From the NCBI GenBank assembly GCA_020310875.1, contig CM035438.1, forward strand, positions 101,610,139 to 101,674,138: a stretch of 64,000 nucleotides of DNA, written 5' to 3'. Of the stretch, positions 21,128 to 32,480 are shown one piece after another. Every line of letters begins with the position of its first letter. The first letter of the stretch is position 1. A program made the translations under genes and the position numbers. The notes below the pieces were generated by a model. It did no database searches, was not told the DNA's origin, and saw only the letters and a program-made list of their open reading frames with translations. Origin of the DNA: Ceratopteris richardii (lineage: Eukaryota > Streptophyta > Polypodiopsida > Polypodiales > Pteridaceae).

Positions 21128-23600
21128 TCACCTCATCGTAGATGCTCCCATGAAACGACCAAACCACGTCCCTACAAGTCCTCCAATAGGGCAACCAATC
21201 TATGACGATATTCATAAGCCTCCTCGGTTTGTGTTGGAGGATGATCCACTTCTAACTCCTGTAGTAAATATGCAATGTTAGATGAACATACATGATATGC
21301 TTAACACAAACAAATTCAATAATCAAAATGATACGTCCAAACTCATGACACATAGTGTTATATCCATCGCTATCCAAATTTGATGGGCCGATCATATCTA
21401 GACATATGGTCACCATATCTCGATGTTGGTGATATCGGTCAGGAGCCTGCTGTTGCTCATCATGGATCATGTCCCACTCCTCAACATCTAACTATATAGG
21501 CTTCGATAAGCCTGCTCTAAAAGCATCACAAGCCTTGGATCCTCGATGGGACATAACCTCACATGCCATGTGTTGAATTCACTCGGAGCTGACAATAGGA
21601 TGCCCATGTGCTGATCAAAACTCTTGATAGATCGTCTTTGTGATATAATTTTTACAATCTTTATCCTGTTCACTCCATTTCAACATGACATAGTGTCCAA
21701 ATTGTATGGACCAAAGCTGCCGTATGCATTGATGCATGGCCTTTTCGATCGTATCCATCACTGGAGCTCCATCACATATACTATACACCTTGGAGTCATC
21801 ATAGTAATGAGCATCCCAAGGTGTATATGGTGTACCATGTGGTATACTATGTAGCGTACCATGTGGCATACCTACATCTGAGGTACTCACTCTAGGAGTA
21901 GAAGTGGGAGACATAACATCCATCACACTCGCTCCACAACATCTACCTCCTCTAGAGCCATATGTAGATCCACTCCTGGGATCTCCTCCTCTAGAGCATG
22001 ATCTTGACATACGAGACGGACCAACATCCATATCGCACTGAGGTGTTGAATGCATACATCGACTATGAGAGCCACTAGAGGATGGCTGAGAAGGTGAACG
22101 TGGTGGAGTCATAAAGCAAGGAGGCGTATCTCCGATGAGAGTAGCCCCACCTGTAGGAGTGACATCAATGAAAGTGACACCGCATGAGTTGTTGGTGTAA
22201 ATCACAGGCCTACACATTTGGCTTGGAAGATATCATGAAGACTCTACATGCATGAAGAATCATAGGAACACATGCTAGTGATTACTTACCACTTTACCTC
22301 ATTATAAAAGTCAATTTAACTTAGAATCTTTTGTAATCACCTACCCAAATGATTCGTGGAAAAGTTAGTTCACTTGATTGAGAGAATATCTCCAAGTTTT
22401 TAGAAGCTTGATTAGAAGGAGCCAAGAATTTGAATTTGAATTCAAATTCTTACACATTTCATATAAAAGGTGAACTTGAAAAGTTGTGAGAAGAGAGATC
22501 ACTCCCGAGCTTCATTCTATTGTCATTGAGTGTGTGTGAGGACTACATCATAGCCTACACCTCTCTAAACCATTAGGCAATGCTTGTCATGCCAATGGGA
22601 TTGTACACAAGTGTTAATCTATAGATACATTTACATCATTAATCTCTGTGTTCACTGCTTGTCTACTCCAAAGTCTGTCAACGTGTCAAGGGCATATCTC
22701 AGTCAATACTCCACCAAATTCAGTGATTCAAAGCTTGTTGGATTCAGCTCAAAGTCATCTACATACTGACAAAGTTTGAAGTGATTTCATTCCACCAATT
22801 CAGAGAAATCGTCGTCGAGGTCCTCACTGGTCTATCTATGCTACAGTCCTAAAAAGTCGGGGGTATACCAAATCTTGCTAAATTAATTTCTCTTAGCATA
22901 GTTCATTATTTTACATCATTCCACTTGCAAATGTTAGCTTACTAAGCTAATTGAATACCGCTAGAAGGATTTTTATCAATTGCTACTGTGCTGGTCACAC
23001 TGAGAAAAACATTGAGCAGGTGTCAAGACCAAAATAGAAGGTTTTCTTGACTTTGTGACTTCCAAAGTTATTTGTTTTGATTCAATCATTACACACTTCA
23101 TTTCCAAAGGACATAGGCCATTTCTTGGTGTCATTGGAAAGCTAAGGGAGTCTACTAATAAAGTCTGAAGCTAAAGAGGGCTGGTACAAAACAAGTTTTA
23201 GTAGTACCTACTCAATCTCTTGGATCATCCATCCATCTTTCCCAACATGAGTGATATCGGTAAGAGTGAGGCCAACAGGAGTGAGGTCGACAAGAGTGAG
23301 GCTGGCAGGAGTGAGGCCAGGAGGACTGCTACCACGAGCGATCCAGTATTGTGACGCGAGGGCCATATACACGGGAGGCACCTGAGATATAAACTCCAAG
23401 AGCTCCTCCTCTATCATGGAATATGGAGTGACCAGAGGACTGTCTCTCAGCGTGCTCTCTAACAAAAAAACTCAAAAAATTAGCATATGATAATAATGGT
23501 AATATAGAGAGAAATAGTGTACAAAAGAACATAGCAAAAAAATAAACACAAATTAGTACGTACAAGTGTTTGCTCCAAAAATCCTCTATTCTATCATTCA
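21128..23600 (-). pseudogene. CACTA-1 ORF2 (Transposase_24/TNPA-like), interrupted
   Basis: Homologous to the CACTA-2 protein at 57,672-58,942. N-terminal part 23,600-23,253: SPLVTPYSMIEEELLEFIS, then a short run of five-residue repeats (GLTPA-like, fewer than in CACTA-2). After the solo LTR the frame continues 22,189-21,615: a Ser/Gly/Arg-rich stretch, DDSKVYSICDGAPVMD and FGHYVMLKWSEQDKD. 21,470-21,345 gives DEQQQAPDRYHQHRD...CHEF; the last exon is near 21,240-21,128. The splice donor after CHEF reads GGACGT instead of GTAAGT. These proteins bind subterminal repeats in CACTA elements. Confidence 0.7.
22190..23247 (+). repeat. Solo LTR inside CACTA-1
   Basis: 1,058 bp starting tgttggtg and ending cccaaca, with an exact TSD tgagt (22,185-22,189 and 23,248-23,252). 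No internal region, primer site or second LTR, so it is a solo LTR left by recombination between LTRs. A catataaaagg TATA-like box near 22,460 suggests plus orientation. CACTA-1 ORF2 text continues directly on both sides. Family not matched to other elements here. Confidence 0.85.
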
Positions 23601-23601
23601 C

Positions 23602-24451
23602 TTTTTTTCTTATATATATTTAATTTAATTAAAAATCATAAAATCCTATTATATATATATATATATATTTGATTATATATATGTAAAAAAACTAAAAATC
23701 CTAAAGATCTATTTTTCATATATTTAATTATGTATGCATGTGTATATATATGTATATGTATTATGTATATTTTTTTCTAATTTTTATAAATATATGATTA
23801 TATATGTGAATATTAAACCAAAAATCTATTTTTTATATATTTAATTTGATAAAAAACCCTAAAATCCTATTCTTATATATTTAATTTATATATTTAAAAA
23901 ACTATCTCTTTTCATATTTATTTATCTATACAATGATCCTTATTTATATATTCTAATTTTTTTCCTTAACTTTTTTCTTGATTTTTTCTTATATAAATTT
24001 AATTGAATTAGAAAATCCTAAAATCCTATTCTTTTATATATTTGATTATATATATATATATCTAAAAAATCTAAAAATCCTAAAGACCTATTTTTTTAAT
24101 ATTTAATTATATATATTTATTTTTATTGTATATATATAAAAAACCTAAAATCCTAATCCTAAAGACGTGGATCTAAAACATGTATATATGTGTATACATA
24201 TGTATATACATGTATATGTATATCTGTATTATGTGTGTATATGTGTATATATGTTATGCATGTGTAAAAACCCTAAAACCCTAATCATAACGATCTATAT
24301 CTAAAACATGTATATGTGTGTATGCATGTGTATATATATGTGTATGTGTATGCGTATTATGTGTGTATATGTGTATATATGTTATGCATGTGTAAAAACC
24401 CTAAAACCCTAATCGTAATGACCTAGACCTAAAACATTTATATGCGTGCAC

Positions 24452-24489
<38 letters not shown>

Positions 24490-24490
24490 C
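23602..24490. repeat. AT-rich block with TA microsatellites and CCCTAAA-like motifs
   Basis: Runs of atata plus blocks like aaaaaccctaaaaccctaat followed by a tatgtgtatatgt stretch, repeated at about 24,245-24,300 and 24,385-24,440. The same text in reverse lies at 52,900-54,450 in CACTA-2, so this is CACTA internal non-coding sequence. Confidence 0.7.
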
Positions 24491-24806
24491 ATCAATACCT
24501 ATGAGGCAATTCACAACTGACAACTGCTCAAAATCAACATTGACAACCTCTTTTGGGCAACTAGCCATTTTTGGAAGCTCACAAATACACCATCATGATG
24601 GAATCCAAGAAAGAATTACATACAATGGGACTAAAACATGCAAAGGCTTGTAGTGACAAAATGAAGAATAGGACAATCGACCCTACTATATTTGGCAGAC
24701 AAACCACTCTTGTTCATACATGATGGACACTACCTCTCAAAGTACTATAGGGAAAACCTACTCCAACAAGGGTATGTCAAGGATGATAGACTCAAGAGGG
24801 GGGGAG
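24491..24806. other. Unassigned sequence ending in a polypurine-like tract
   Basis: A weak open stretch from 24,692 has no motif I know. It ends in agaggggggga (24,796-24,806) directly before a TGTTGAT LTR-like start, as the 3' end of a retroelement would, so it may be the last part of an unidentified element. Confidence 0.35.
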
Positions 24807-25869
24807 TGTTGATACTCAAGGTCAAGCACAAGGCACAAGAACATGTCAAAGAAGTGGATACACAAGAAGAGGGAGCATATAGGGAGCTTCAAGAAGTGTA
24901 TGATAAATTTTCAATAGAAATCCCTATAAAAACAGTGATTTTGATCACTAAAAACCATTATAAATATCATTTCATATTTTTGTAACTCCATTTTGTTCAA
25001 GCTAAGGAGTCCTTGAGCTTGAGGAGTATTAGAAGCATCTACCTACCAATTTTCATAATTTTTAGTCTCCGTTTGAGCCCTCAAATAAGCCCTAGAACCT
25101 AGTTTTCAACTAGGCCATCCACTAGATCTGGATAGGGCCAAAACTAGTCAAAAAAACTATAAAAAGAGCTAGAGAGCTCATTTTTGGGGGTAGCTTGATA
25201 GAGAGTTGTTTTAGTAGAGATTAAAGCTTTTGTAAGAGGGTTCTTGTGCAATTGAAGCTTTCCATTGTTCCAATCTTTGACCTTGCCTTTTGTGCATGTG
25301 TCTGTGTGTGCATGCATGTATGTGCTTGTCACCCAGATTTGCTCACGATCTTCATATCCTCCTCACTTCTCTGTGGATTGACAAGTAAAGGAGGTGGTGC
25401 TCACACTTGGTCTACACTTACCATCAACATCTATTGTTGATTTACTGTGAGTAGCAAGTCTATTTCCATTCTTACTTGCTAGGTCACCCGTTTTTATTTA
25501 GGTTGATTAGAATTTAGGTTTGTTGTAAAACAGTTTTAAAATGTTAATATTCTCCATATTCTCACACACACACTCTTCATACCTCTTAGGCACACAATCT
25601 CTTGTATCTAGTTCCTATTTTTGCCTAGATACAGATATTGTCAGTTTGTATCATATATAAACATTGTAATTTGGCATTCATATAGAAGTTATTGTAGGTG
25701 AGCCTCATACCTTACCATTACACTTGAAATCCTCTATATTGTCTCTCTACCTCTCACTCATCATCTTTTTGAGTCTTAAGGTGTGTATGTTAAGGTTCAT
25801 CTATTGGAATCTATTGGAAGATCCTATAAACCTGTGATTTATTATTGTGACCCACTCCCACTTCCAACA
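24807..25869 (+). repeat. LTR region 5' of Copia-4
   Basis: Bounded by tgttgat at the left and cttccaaca at the right, followed by a primer site. 25,420-25,845 matches 29,423-29,836. The left part (24,807-25,420) has no partner at the other end, so it may be a second LTR abutting this one. Contains a short (tgtg)n near 25,300. Confidence 0.55.
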
Positions 25870-25870
25870 T

Positions 25871-25913
25871 ATGGTATTCAGACCTTAGAATACCAACATT
25901 TGGTATCAGACCA
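25871..25913 (+). promoter_or_regulatory. Copia-4 primer-binding site, duplicated
   Basis: TGGTATCAGACC at 25,901-25,912, and a degenerate copy tggtattcagacc at 25,872-25,884, each preceded by ccaaca. A roughly 30-bp tandem duplication spanning LTR end and primer site. Confidence 0.7.
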
Positions 25914-25937
25914 TAGTTGACATACACCCTTAACAAG

Positions 25938-26994
25938 ATGAGTGACTATGGACTTGAGAATGAAGACAAGCTTGAGGGCATGTCTAATTATCCAATGTGG
26001 AGTTTTATGATGATGAACCTGTTGGTATCAAAGGACTTATGGAATATTGTCAATGGCACTGATCCAAGGCCAAGACAAGTCAAAGAATATGTTGCTTCAT
26101 CTTCTAGAAGATATGTTGTTCCTATTTCTGCTCAACAAGAGGTTAGTGACGAAGAAGGACTTCATCATCAGGAGTCCATACTACTATTAGATTACTTCCT
26201 ACACAAGAGCAATCTAGATGGGATTTAAGGGATGCACTAGCACTTTCATATATTGCTATGGGAGTCAAGAGGCATATTATATCCCAAATCACGTCTTGTA
26301 GAACCTCTCGTTAGGCTTGGTTGGAGTTAGAGAATCTCTATCATAGCAGAAACCTTGCTAGGAAAGCTCATCTAAGGAGACAACTAGCCAACACAAAGAT
26401 GAAAGTTAGTGAATCATTTCAGACACATATTTTGAAGCTCAAAGATTTATGAGATTGGTTACTCAATGTTGGATTCAACATTTTAGATGAAGAGATGGTA
26501 AACACATTTCTAAACTCACTTCCATCTACATATCGTGCTTTTGTTAACTACAGTTCATGTTACTTCAAGATGAAGAACAACAAAAGGGTATGGAAGAGAA
26601 TGATGAATCCATGTTATCATTGTCAAAGGGAAAGAAGAAGAAGAAGACAAAGGAGTGGAAGAGTCAACAATCCAAGAAGGATAGTAAGTCTTCTAATCCG
26701 AAGTCTTCCAATTCTACCCCTATTGCTTCCTCTACACCCAAAGAAAAGTCTTCAAATACATTTGATTCAAAGAAAGGAGTATGCCATTACTGTAAGAAAG
26801 CAGGTCATTTCATAGCAAAATGCAAAGCAAGGATTTTTAATGAGAAGAAGAAAGCATTAAGTAATAGTGTTGAAGATGATCCAAAACCTAAATATTCAAA
26901 GGTAGATTCAGATGCATGTGCTACTATTGAAGTGACTTTTGATAAGGAATCATTGAATACAATCTTAGATAATCATTTGGACTTTTTATTCTAG
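25938..26994 (+). pseudogene. Copia-4 gag
   Basis: Start MSDYGLENEDKLEGMSNYPMW, then SKDLWNIVNG, the usual Copia gag N terminus. Stops and frameshifts from 26,228; the later frame 26,557-26,994 has a Lys/Ser-rich linker and an intact zinc knuckle CHYCKKAGHFIAKC (CX2CX4HX4C, about 26,782-26,823). Confidence 0.8.
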
Positions 26995-28536
26995 AGCTAC
27001 TAAGCATGTGACAGCATGCAGAAAGGTATATTCTTCCCTATCTAACTCTTCAGGTAGAAGAGTGACCATTGCATATGGTCATGATTTAGTTGTTGAACGT
27101 GTTGGAGAGTTAACCTAAAGTCAAGAGGAGGTGGAAATTTCACAATTTCAAATGTTCTTCATGTTCCAGACATGACGAAGAATTTACTCTATATCTCTAC
27201 TTTCTTGTCAGAGGGTTATAAAGTTACTTTTAAGAAAGATTCATGTCAGATCCTCTCACCTGATGAGGAGCATTGTCTACTTCAAGGTGAAAACAAAAGT
27301 GGTATGTTTTTGTTATCCAAAATTAGTCATGCTAATGTTTCTAGATCTACTACACCTAAGGAGAACATGAAGTTATGGCATGCTAGATTTGGTCATATCA
27401 ATTACACAGCTCTCAAACATATCAAAGATCAAGGTATGGTGGAGAGTTTGCCTCCTTTTGTGTTACCAAATGATGCAGAATCATGTGAAGGATGTCTTGA
27501 AGGAAAACTTCATAAAGTACATTTCAAGAAGCATGGATATATCACGGCCACAAGGAAGTTGCAGATCATACATTCAGATGTGAATGGTCCGATGAGAACA
27601 AATTCTATTCAAGGTTTCTAGTACTTTGTTATGTTCATTGATGATTTCTCAAGATATTCATGGATTTATGGTCTTAAAGTGAAGTTAGAGGTTTTTCTTA
27701 CTTTCAAGAAGTTATTAGCTATGGTTGAAAATGAAAGTCAATCAAAGATCCACATTTTGAGAAGTGATAGAGGAGGAGAGTACATGTCAAAAGACTTTAA
27801 GTCTTTTCTTGAAGACAAAGGTATCTCTCATCAACTCACTATCATTTACACCCCATAAGAGAATGGTGTTGCAGAGAGAAAGAATAGGATACTTGTTGAG
27901 ATGATGTGTAGTATGATGTCATCCAAAAAGCTTTCTCCCAAGTTGTGGTTTGATGCAGTACATAGAGCTTATCACATTCTAAATAGGTCTTCCACAAAAT
28001 GTTTAAAGCTTATCACACCTTATGAAGCTTATTATGGGAAGAAGCCCAATGTGAGTTATTTCAAAGTTTTTGGTTGCCCAAATTATGTTCACATTGAAAA
28101 GGAGGATCATGGTAAGCTTGATGTAAAAGCCATTAAAGCTGTATTTATTGGTTATGCAATTGAAAGCCAAGGATACAGATTCTATGTTCCAGATACAAGA
28201 AATATCCTAATCTCACACAATGCATATATTGCAGAAAGTCAAATTTATGACAAGAAGGAAGAGATTCTAGAATTCATTAAGGCAGATGACTATGCACTTT
28301 TTAGAAGGAATTCGGATTCTTATATTCAGCCATACAAGGGGGGTGATGAACCTACTCAAAACCTAAGAGATGCAGGCAAAGAGAGAGTTACATTACCTAC
28401 ATCAGTATCTAGTCCATCATCAGTACCTCTTGAAGTTCTGGTTTATGAAGTTGGAGAAGGTTCCAGAGTTCTAGAAGAAAGAGATACTAAAGAACCTGAA
28501 AAGATACCACCACTTTATGCCAAATTGGTTATATAA
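26995..28536 (+). pseudogene. Copia-4 protease, GAG-pre-integrase and integrase
   Basis: The protease active site reads WTFYSRATKHVT (about 26,978-27,013); the catalytic Asp is Tyr and the Gly is Arg. GAG-pre-integrase LWHARFGH and CEGC are at about 27,373-27,495. The integrase has HSDVNGP, FIDDFSRYSW, RSDRGGEYMS (second Asp) and, after a TAA at 27,856-27,858, ENGVAERKNR (the Glu); a TAG at 27,619-27,621 also breaks it. The tail holds VFGCPNYVH and AVFIGYAIESQGYRFY. All three integrase acids remain; protease is dead. Confidence 0.85.
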
Positions 28537-29064
28537 AACCTAGAAGCACAGTGGTATAAAGGAATACACTGGAAGAACCATAAGTCAGACAAGGAGACAA
28601 CAAGAAGACCAAGTAATTATGCGCCACATTTTGAGAGTCATAATATTTTAGCTCTTACTTCAGTTAAGGATGCTAGTGTTCAAGATACACTACAAAGTGA
28701 TGTGATTATCACAATCCCCAATATTGAGTTCATATACAGATATGAGTGTATCTACATGACATAGGAAAAATATATTGAGAAATTATTGGAAAGGCTTGAG
28801 ATGACAAATTCCAAACCTATACAGGCACCAATGGATGTGAATTTGTTAGTTGGAATCAGATTCAGAACCACTTGATGCTACATTATATAGTCCAACAGTT
28901 AGTTGCTTGATATATCTATGTAATACACAACCAGACATTCAGTTTACAGTTTCTCGAGTATATAGGTTCATACACAATCAGCTCAAGATTCAGTGGAAAG
29001 AAGTCAAGGAAAAGTCACAAGAAGTTTTGCATGTTATTAAACCTTGTACTATTAAGACATTGAA
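28537..29064 (+). pseudogene. Copia-4 RT remnant
   Basis: Most of RT is deleted. Around 28,768 the text jumps to KYIEKLLERLEM...PIQAPMD, then, in another frame, LYSPTVSCLIYLCNTQPDIQF, the far C-terminal RT/RNase H junction. The YVDD motif and RNase H are absent. Confidence 0.7.
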
Positions 29065-29087
29065 GGGGGGGGGGGGGGGGGGGGGGG
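29065..29087 (+). repeat. 23-G homopolymer at the polypurine tract position
   Basis: A run of 23 G after ttgaa and before tgttgg (29,089), the place of the plus-strand primer tract, where Copia elements have 5-7 G. Confidence 0.8.
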
Positions 29088-29171
29088 TTGTTGGAATCAA
29101 TGTCCAACAATGGTCCAACAATGCAAAAGTTTATAGCATATAATTTATCTTTTTTGGTTCTTCTTAAACAA

Positions 29172-29420
29172 TGGTGCAAGGGTGCCTTGGTCTAGCTCAA
29201 ACAATCTAAAAGCAAAGTCAGTGTGTCTGGGTTTGATCCCTGTGGCCGACAATGTGCAAATTAGTTTTATAGATAAAGTGTTTTTGAAAACTAAAATAGC
29301 GATGGCAAATTTATTCATGATGTGTTGCACTGATTTCATAGCTTTTGAGTTTAAATTCATGATCATAGAGGATTTGTGGTCTACATCGTGGTGATTATCT
29401 AGAGGAGATTCTAATAGATT
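29172..29420 (+). mobile_element. Possible tRNA-derived SINE
   Basis: Pol III promoter boxes: box A tggtctagctc (29,188-29,198) and box B ggtttgatcc (29,230-29,239), 42 bp apart as in tRNA-type SINEs. The surrounding text does not fold as a tRNA with a clear anticodon arm. It interrupts the Copia-4 3' LTR region. I see no clear tail or target duplication, so ends are approximate. Confidence 0.42.
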
Positions 29421-29836
29421 ACCATCAACATCTATTGTTGATTTACTGTGAGTAGCAATTCTATTTCCGTTCTTACTTGCTAGGTCACTCGTTTCTCATT
29501 TAGGTTGATCAGAATTTGGGTTTGCTATAAAACACCTCTAAACTATTCCTATTCTCCATATTCTCACACAAACACCTTCATACCTCTTAGCCACACAATC
29601 TGTTGTATCTAGTTCCTATTTCTACCTAGATATAGATATTGTCAGCTTGTATCATATACACACATTGTAATTTGACATTCATATATAATTTAGTGTATGT
29701 GAGCCTCATAGCTTACCGTTACACTTGGAATATTGTCTATTCTCTCTCTATCTCTCACTCATCATCTTTTTTAGTATTGAGGTGTGTATGTTAAAGTTCA
29801 TCTATTGGAAGATCCTGTAAACTTGTGATTTGTTGC
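29421..29836 (+). repeat. Copia-4 3' LTR fragment
   Basis: Aligns with 25,420-25,845 from accatcaacatctattgttg to cctgtaaacttgtgattt. It is cut at 29,836, where minus-strand integrase text of Copia-5 starts with no spacer. Confidence 0.75.
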
Positions 29837-30990
29837 ACACATGATAGCCTTAAGCCAGAAACTATGTGGTGAAGCCCGACTTTTGATCATACACCTCGCC
29901 ATCTCCATGAGTGACCTATTCTTTTGTTCAACAACTCCATTTTGTTGAGGCAGCATTGTACATTGATGTTTTATCCCACGTTCAGATGGAAATGCATTAA
30001 TGTCAAAAAAGACATATATTACCCCTCTCGATTAGAATGGAGGGTGCCCATTTTACATGCTAACGGATTTTCAGCCAAAACCAGAAACTGTTTGAGGCAC
30101 ATAAACACTTAGGAACTTGCTTTCAATTGATATACCCATGCATTCCTAGAAAAATCATCAATGAAATTCATGAAGTAAAGATAGTTTCCAAAAGAGGGTG
30201 TCTCCATAGGACCACAGACATCACTGTGAACAAGCTGCAATTTTTGAGTAGCTCAAATTGAACCAACATTTGGGAACGAGGAATGCTGCATCCAAAATAT
30301 AGCCTTCACAAACATGTTCACCAAGTGCCTCAAGTTTGGGCAAAGAGGACACCATTTCAAATTTTTGTAGGTGTAGCAAACTAGCAAAATTCATATGTCC
30401 TAAGCATGCATGCCAAAGCTTTGCATCTAACATAGCATGAGAATCATGTACAACACATGTTGAATCATTCATAGATTTTTCATGATCTGTGAGCTTATAC
30501 AACCCACAACATAAAATGCTAGAAGCAATAATTACATTGCCATTTGACAAATCACGAATTGTACATCTGTCATCAACAAATTTCACAACCAATCATCGTG
30601 GCTAAAGCTGAAACTAATAAGTGATTCTTCTTGATCCCTGGCACAAATAAAGCATCTTACAATGTAAAGGAACTACCATCAGTAGTAGTCAGAATGATCT
30701 TACCAACTCCCATTATAGGATAAGAGGAGTTGTTGGTGCATGTGATAGTATTCCCTGTAGGGGTAGGCTCGAGTGAAGTGAAGGAACTACACTACAAGGT
30801 AATATATTTGGTTGCCCCACTATCAAAGTACCAAACATTTGAGTCTATTGAAGACATACATTGTTCATGACAAGATGGGTCACAACTGGAAGCAATGGTA
30901 AATGCCCATTCTTCATTCTGCACAAGATTAGCAGACTCTGTTTTGGGTGTAGAGGCCTCTACAACAACCATTCCAATCTCTTTCTTCATT
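29837..30990 (-). pseudogene. Copia-5 protease and integrase part
   Basis: Protease active site WYFDSGATKYIT (about 30,795-30,835) is intact. GAG-pre-integrase reads LWHACLGHMNFASLLHLQK (about 30,365-30,425). The integrase text reaches the QNGVVE-like motif near 29,930 and stops at about 29,837. Many stops and a frameshift near 30,290. Confidence 0.75.
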
Positions 30991-31894
30991 GCCTCTTTAG
31001 CAGCCAGTTTTGGACAACTCTTTATGGCCTGATCATTTCCTTTACACTATTTGCAAAACAATTTCTGCTTTTCTGTTTTCTTCTCATCTCTGTCGTCCTT
31101 CTTTGATTGTGTAGAATTAGCAGATTTCTACTTACTAGTAGAAGAGCTCCATTTACCTTTGCCCTTCTGACTAGCCAAGAAATCTTGATCTGCAATACGC
31201 ACAATGGACCTGTTCTGCCTAGATTGATCTTCGTGCAACAGAGAGACTAACTCCTCAAATGTTAAGGCATTTGGATTGCCTTTCATCATCAAACAAAGAG
31301 TATAAGCAAAAGTCTTATATGAATCGGGAAGACCATTCAAAACAGTCTACACAACTGAATTGTCAAGTAAGCCTTCATCAACCGCAATCAATTGTTCTTT
31401 CAAGTCTTTGATCTTTGTCAAAAAAATGTCCATGGAACTCCTTCATTCATGTGCTCACTCTCCAACTATTTTCGAAGATAAACAACATGAGCCTCATTCC
31501 TTGCCTGGTATAAAGTGATAAGCATATCCCAAGCATCCTTAGTTGTTCTGCAAGAGCGAATGTGAGGAATAATGGAACATTTAATAGACAAGACTATCAA
31601 TGCATGTGCCAGAGCATCTGTGCCATCCCAACAAATTTGTTTTGCAATAGGTGCACTAGGAACCGCAACACGAACAGGAACATGAAGAATATCATCATCT
31701 TCAACATTGTGTGCATCACCTTCAGCAACTATGTTTGCAAGTGTAATAGGATGTTTTTCAAACACCTACACAATATTCCACATTCCTTTTGCAACCAATA
31801 CATGACGCATCATATAAACCCATAATGGGTAATTGGTACCATCCAACTTATCCTCAATAGTCAACATAGGAAATACATCACTGCTTTCAGCCAT
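30991..31894 (-). pseudogene. Copia-5 gag
   Basis: Start MAESSDVF at 31,894, as in Copia-3. Contains ANIVAEGDAHN, RSCRTTKDAWDMLITLYQARNEA and the NGLPDSYKTFAYTL motif. The zinc knuckle (about 31,005-31,050) has a TAG in its first half and Gln in place of His, so it is destroyed. Confidence 0.75.
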
Positions 31895-32249
31895 GGCCAC
31901 TGACTAAAACACCCTGATGCAAAAAATTGACTGTATCTCAAAAAGTTGAACAAAACTACCCTATCAAGTTCTGTTAAACCTATAGTAGACTTTGAGATGC
32001 TTATATTGGCGAACCAAAACCTGCATATATCTTTGGCACAAAAAGATGAAATTACCTGCACAAACATTGTCATAGTGCATTCAAAGGGTGAAACGAGCTC
32101 AAATCGTGATTTTGTCGCGACACAGTGAAGCTATTTTAATCTCCTAATCACCCTGAGTATGCTCACCAAATTTCATGTGATTTTGAGACTATGATCGGAG
32201 GGGTGTCGATGATGCCCTAGATGAAGCGACGACCTACTTTAATACCAAT

Positions 32250-32480
32250 TGTTGGAGTTTGAGGTCTACTGAAGCAAAGGAACAACACAAGGAAGAAGAA
32301 GAAGCTTGGAGCACAACACACAATACTAAATGTATTACCACAAGAATGTACAAAGATAAGTAACGTATTAGGGCAATAGGCGTATATACAAGCCAAGGGG
32401 AAAAACCTCCTAAACAAGGGAAAAAAGTGTCCCGGTGTTCTTAGTCTGTTCACACACATCACTATCTAAATATATCAACA
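32250..32480 (-). repeat. Copia-5 5' LTR
   Basis: 231 bp, tgttggag...atcaaca on the plus strand; reverse complement is close to 32,872-33,101. Confidence 0.85.

Larger units (their letters stand above)
20414..24490 (-). mobile_element. CACTA-1: decayed CACTA (En/Spm) element without transposase
   Basis: Reverse-complement relative of CACTA-2. Its terminus at 20,414 reads cattataacatatcagg, versus CACTACAACAGATCAGG at the CACTA-2 end: all but one of the changes are C to T. Subterminal motifs, a hairpin, ORF2 (21,120-23,600) and the AT-rich/telomere-like block (23,602-24,480) follow in the CACTA-2 order read backwards. The whole TNP2 region is missing: ORF2-side text at 23,570-23,600 joins AT-rich sequence directly. 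The other terminus is not found. A solo LTR interrupts it at 22,190. Confidence 0.8.
29837..32480 (-). mobile_element. Copia-5: truncated Copia, same family as Copia-3
   Basis: Minus strand: 5' LTR 32,480-32,250, degenerate primer site (complement of about 32,237-32,248), gag from 31,894, protease, GAG-pre-integrase and integrase, cut at 29,837 in the integrase core. RT, RNase H and 3' LTR are missing. LTR and protein text resemble Copia-3. Confidence 0.82.

Noticed and set aside
24692-24985. 97-codon open frame
   Set aside because: Crosses a polypurine-like tract and LTR-type start; no known motif, so not called as a gene.
29181-29250. A tRNA gene
   Set aside because: Box A and box B are present but no acceptor stem or anticodon arm can be paired; treated as SINE-like.
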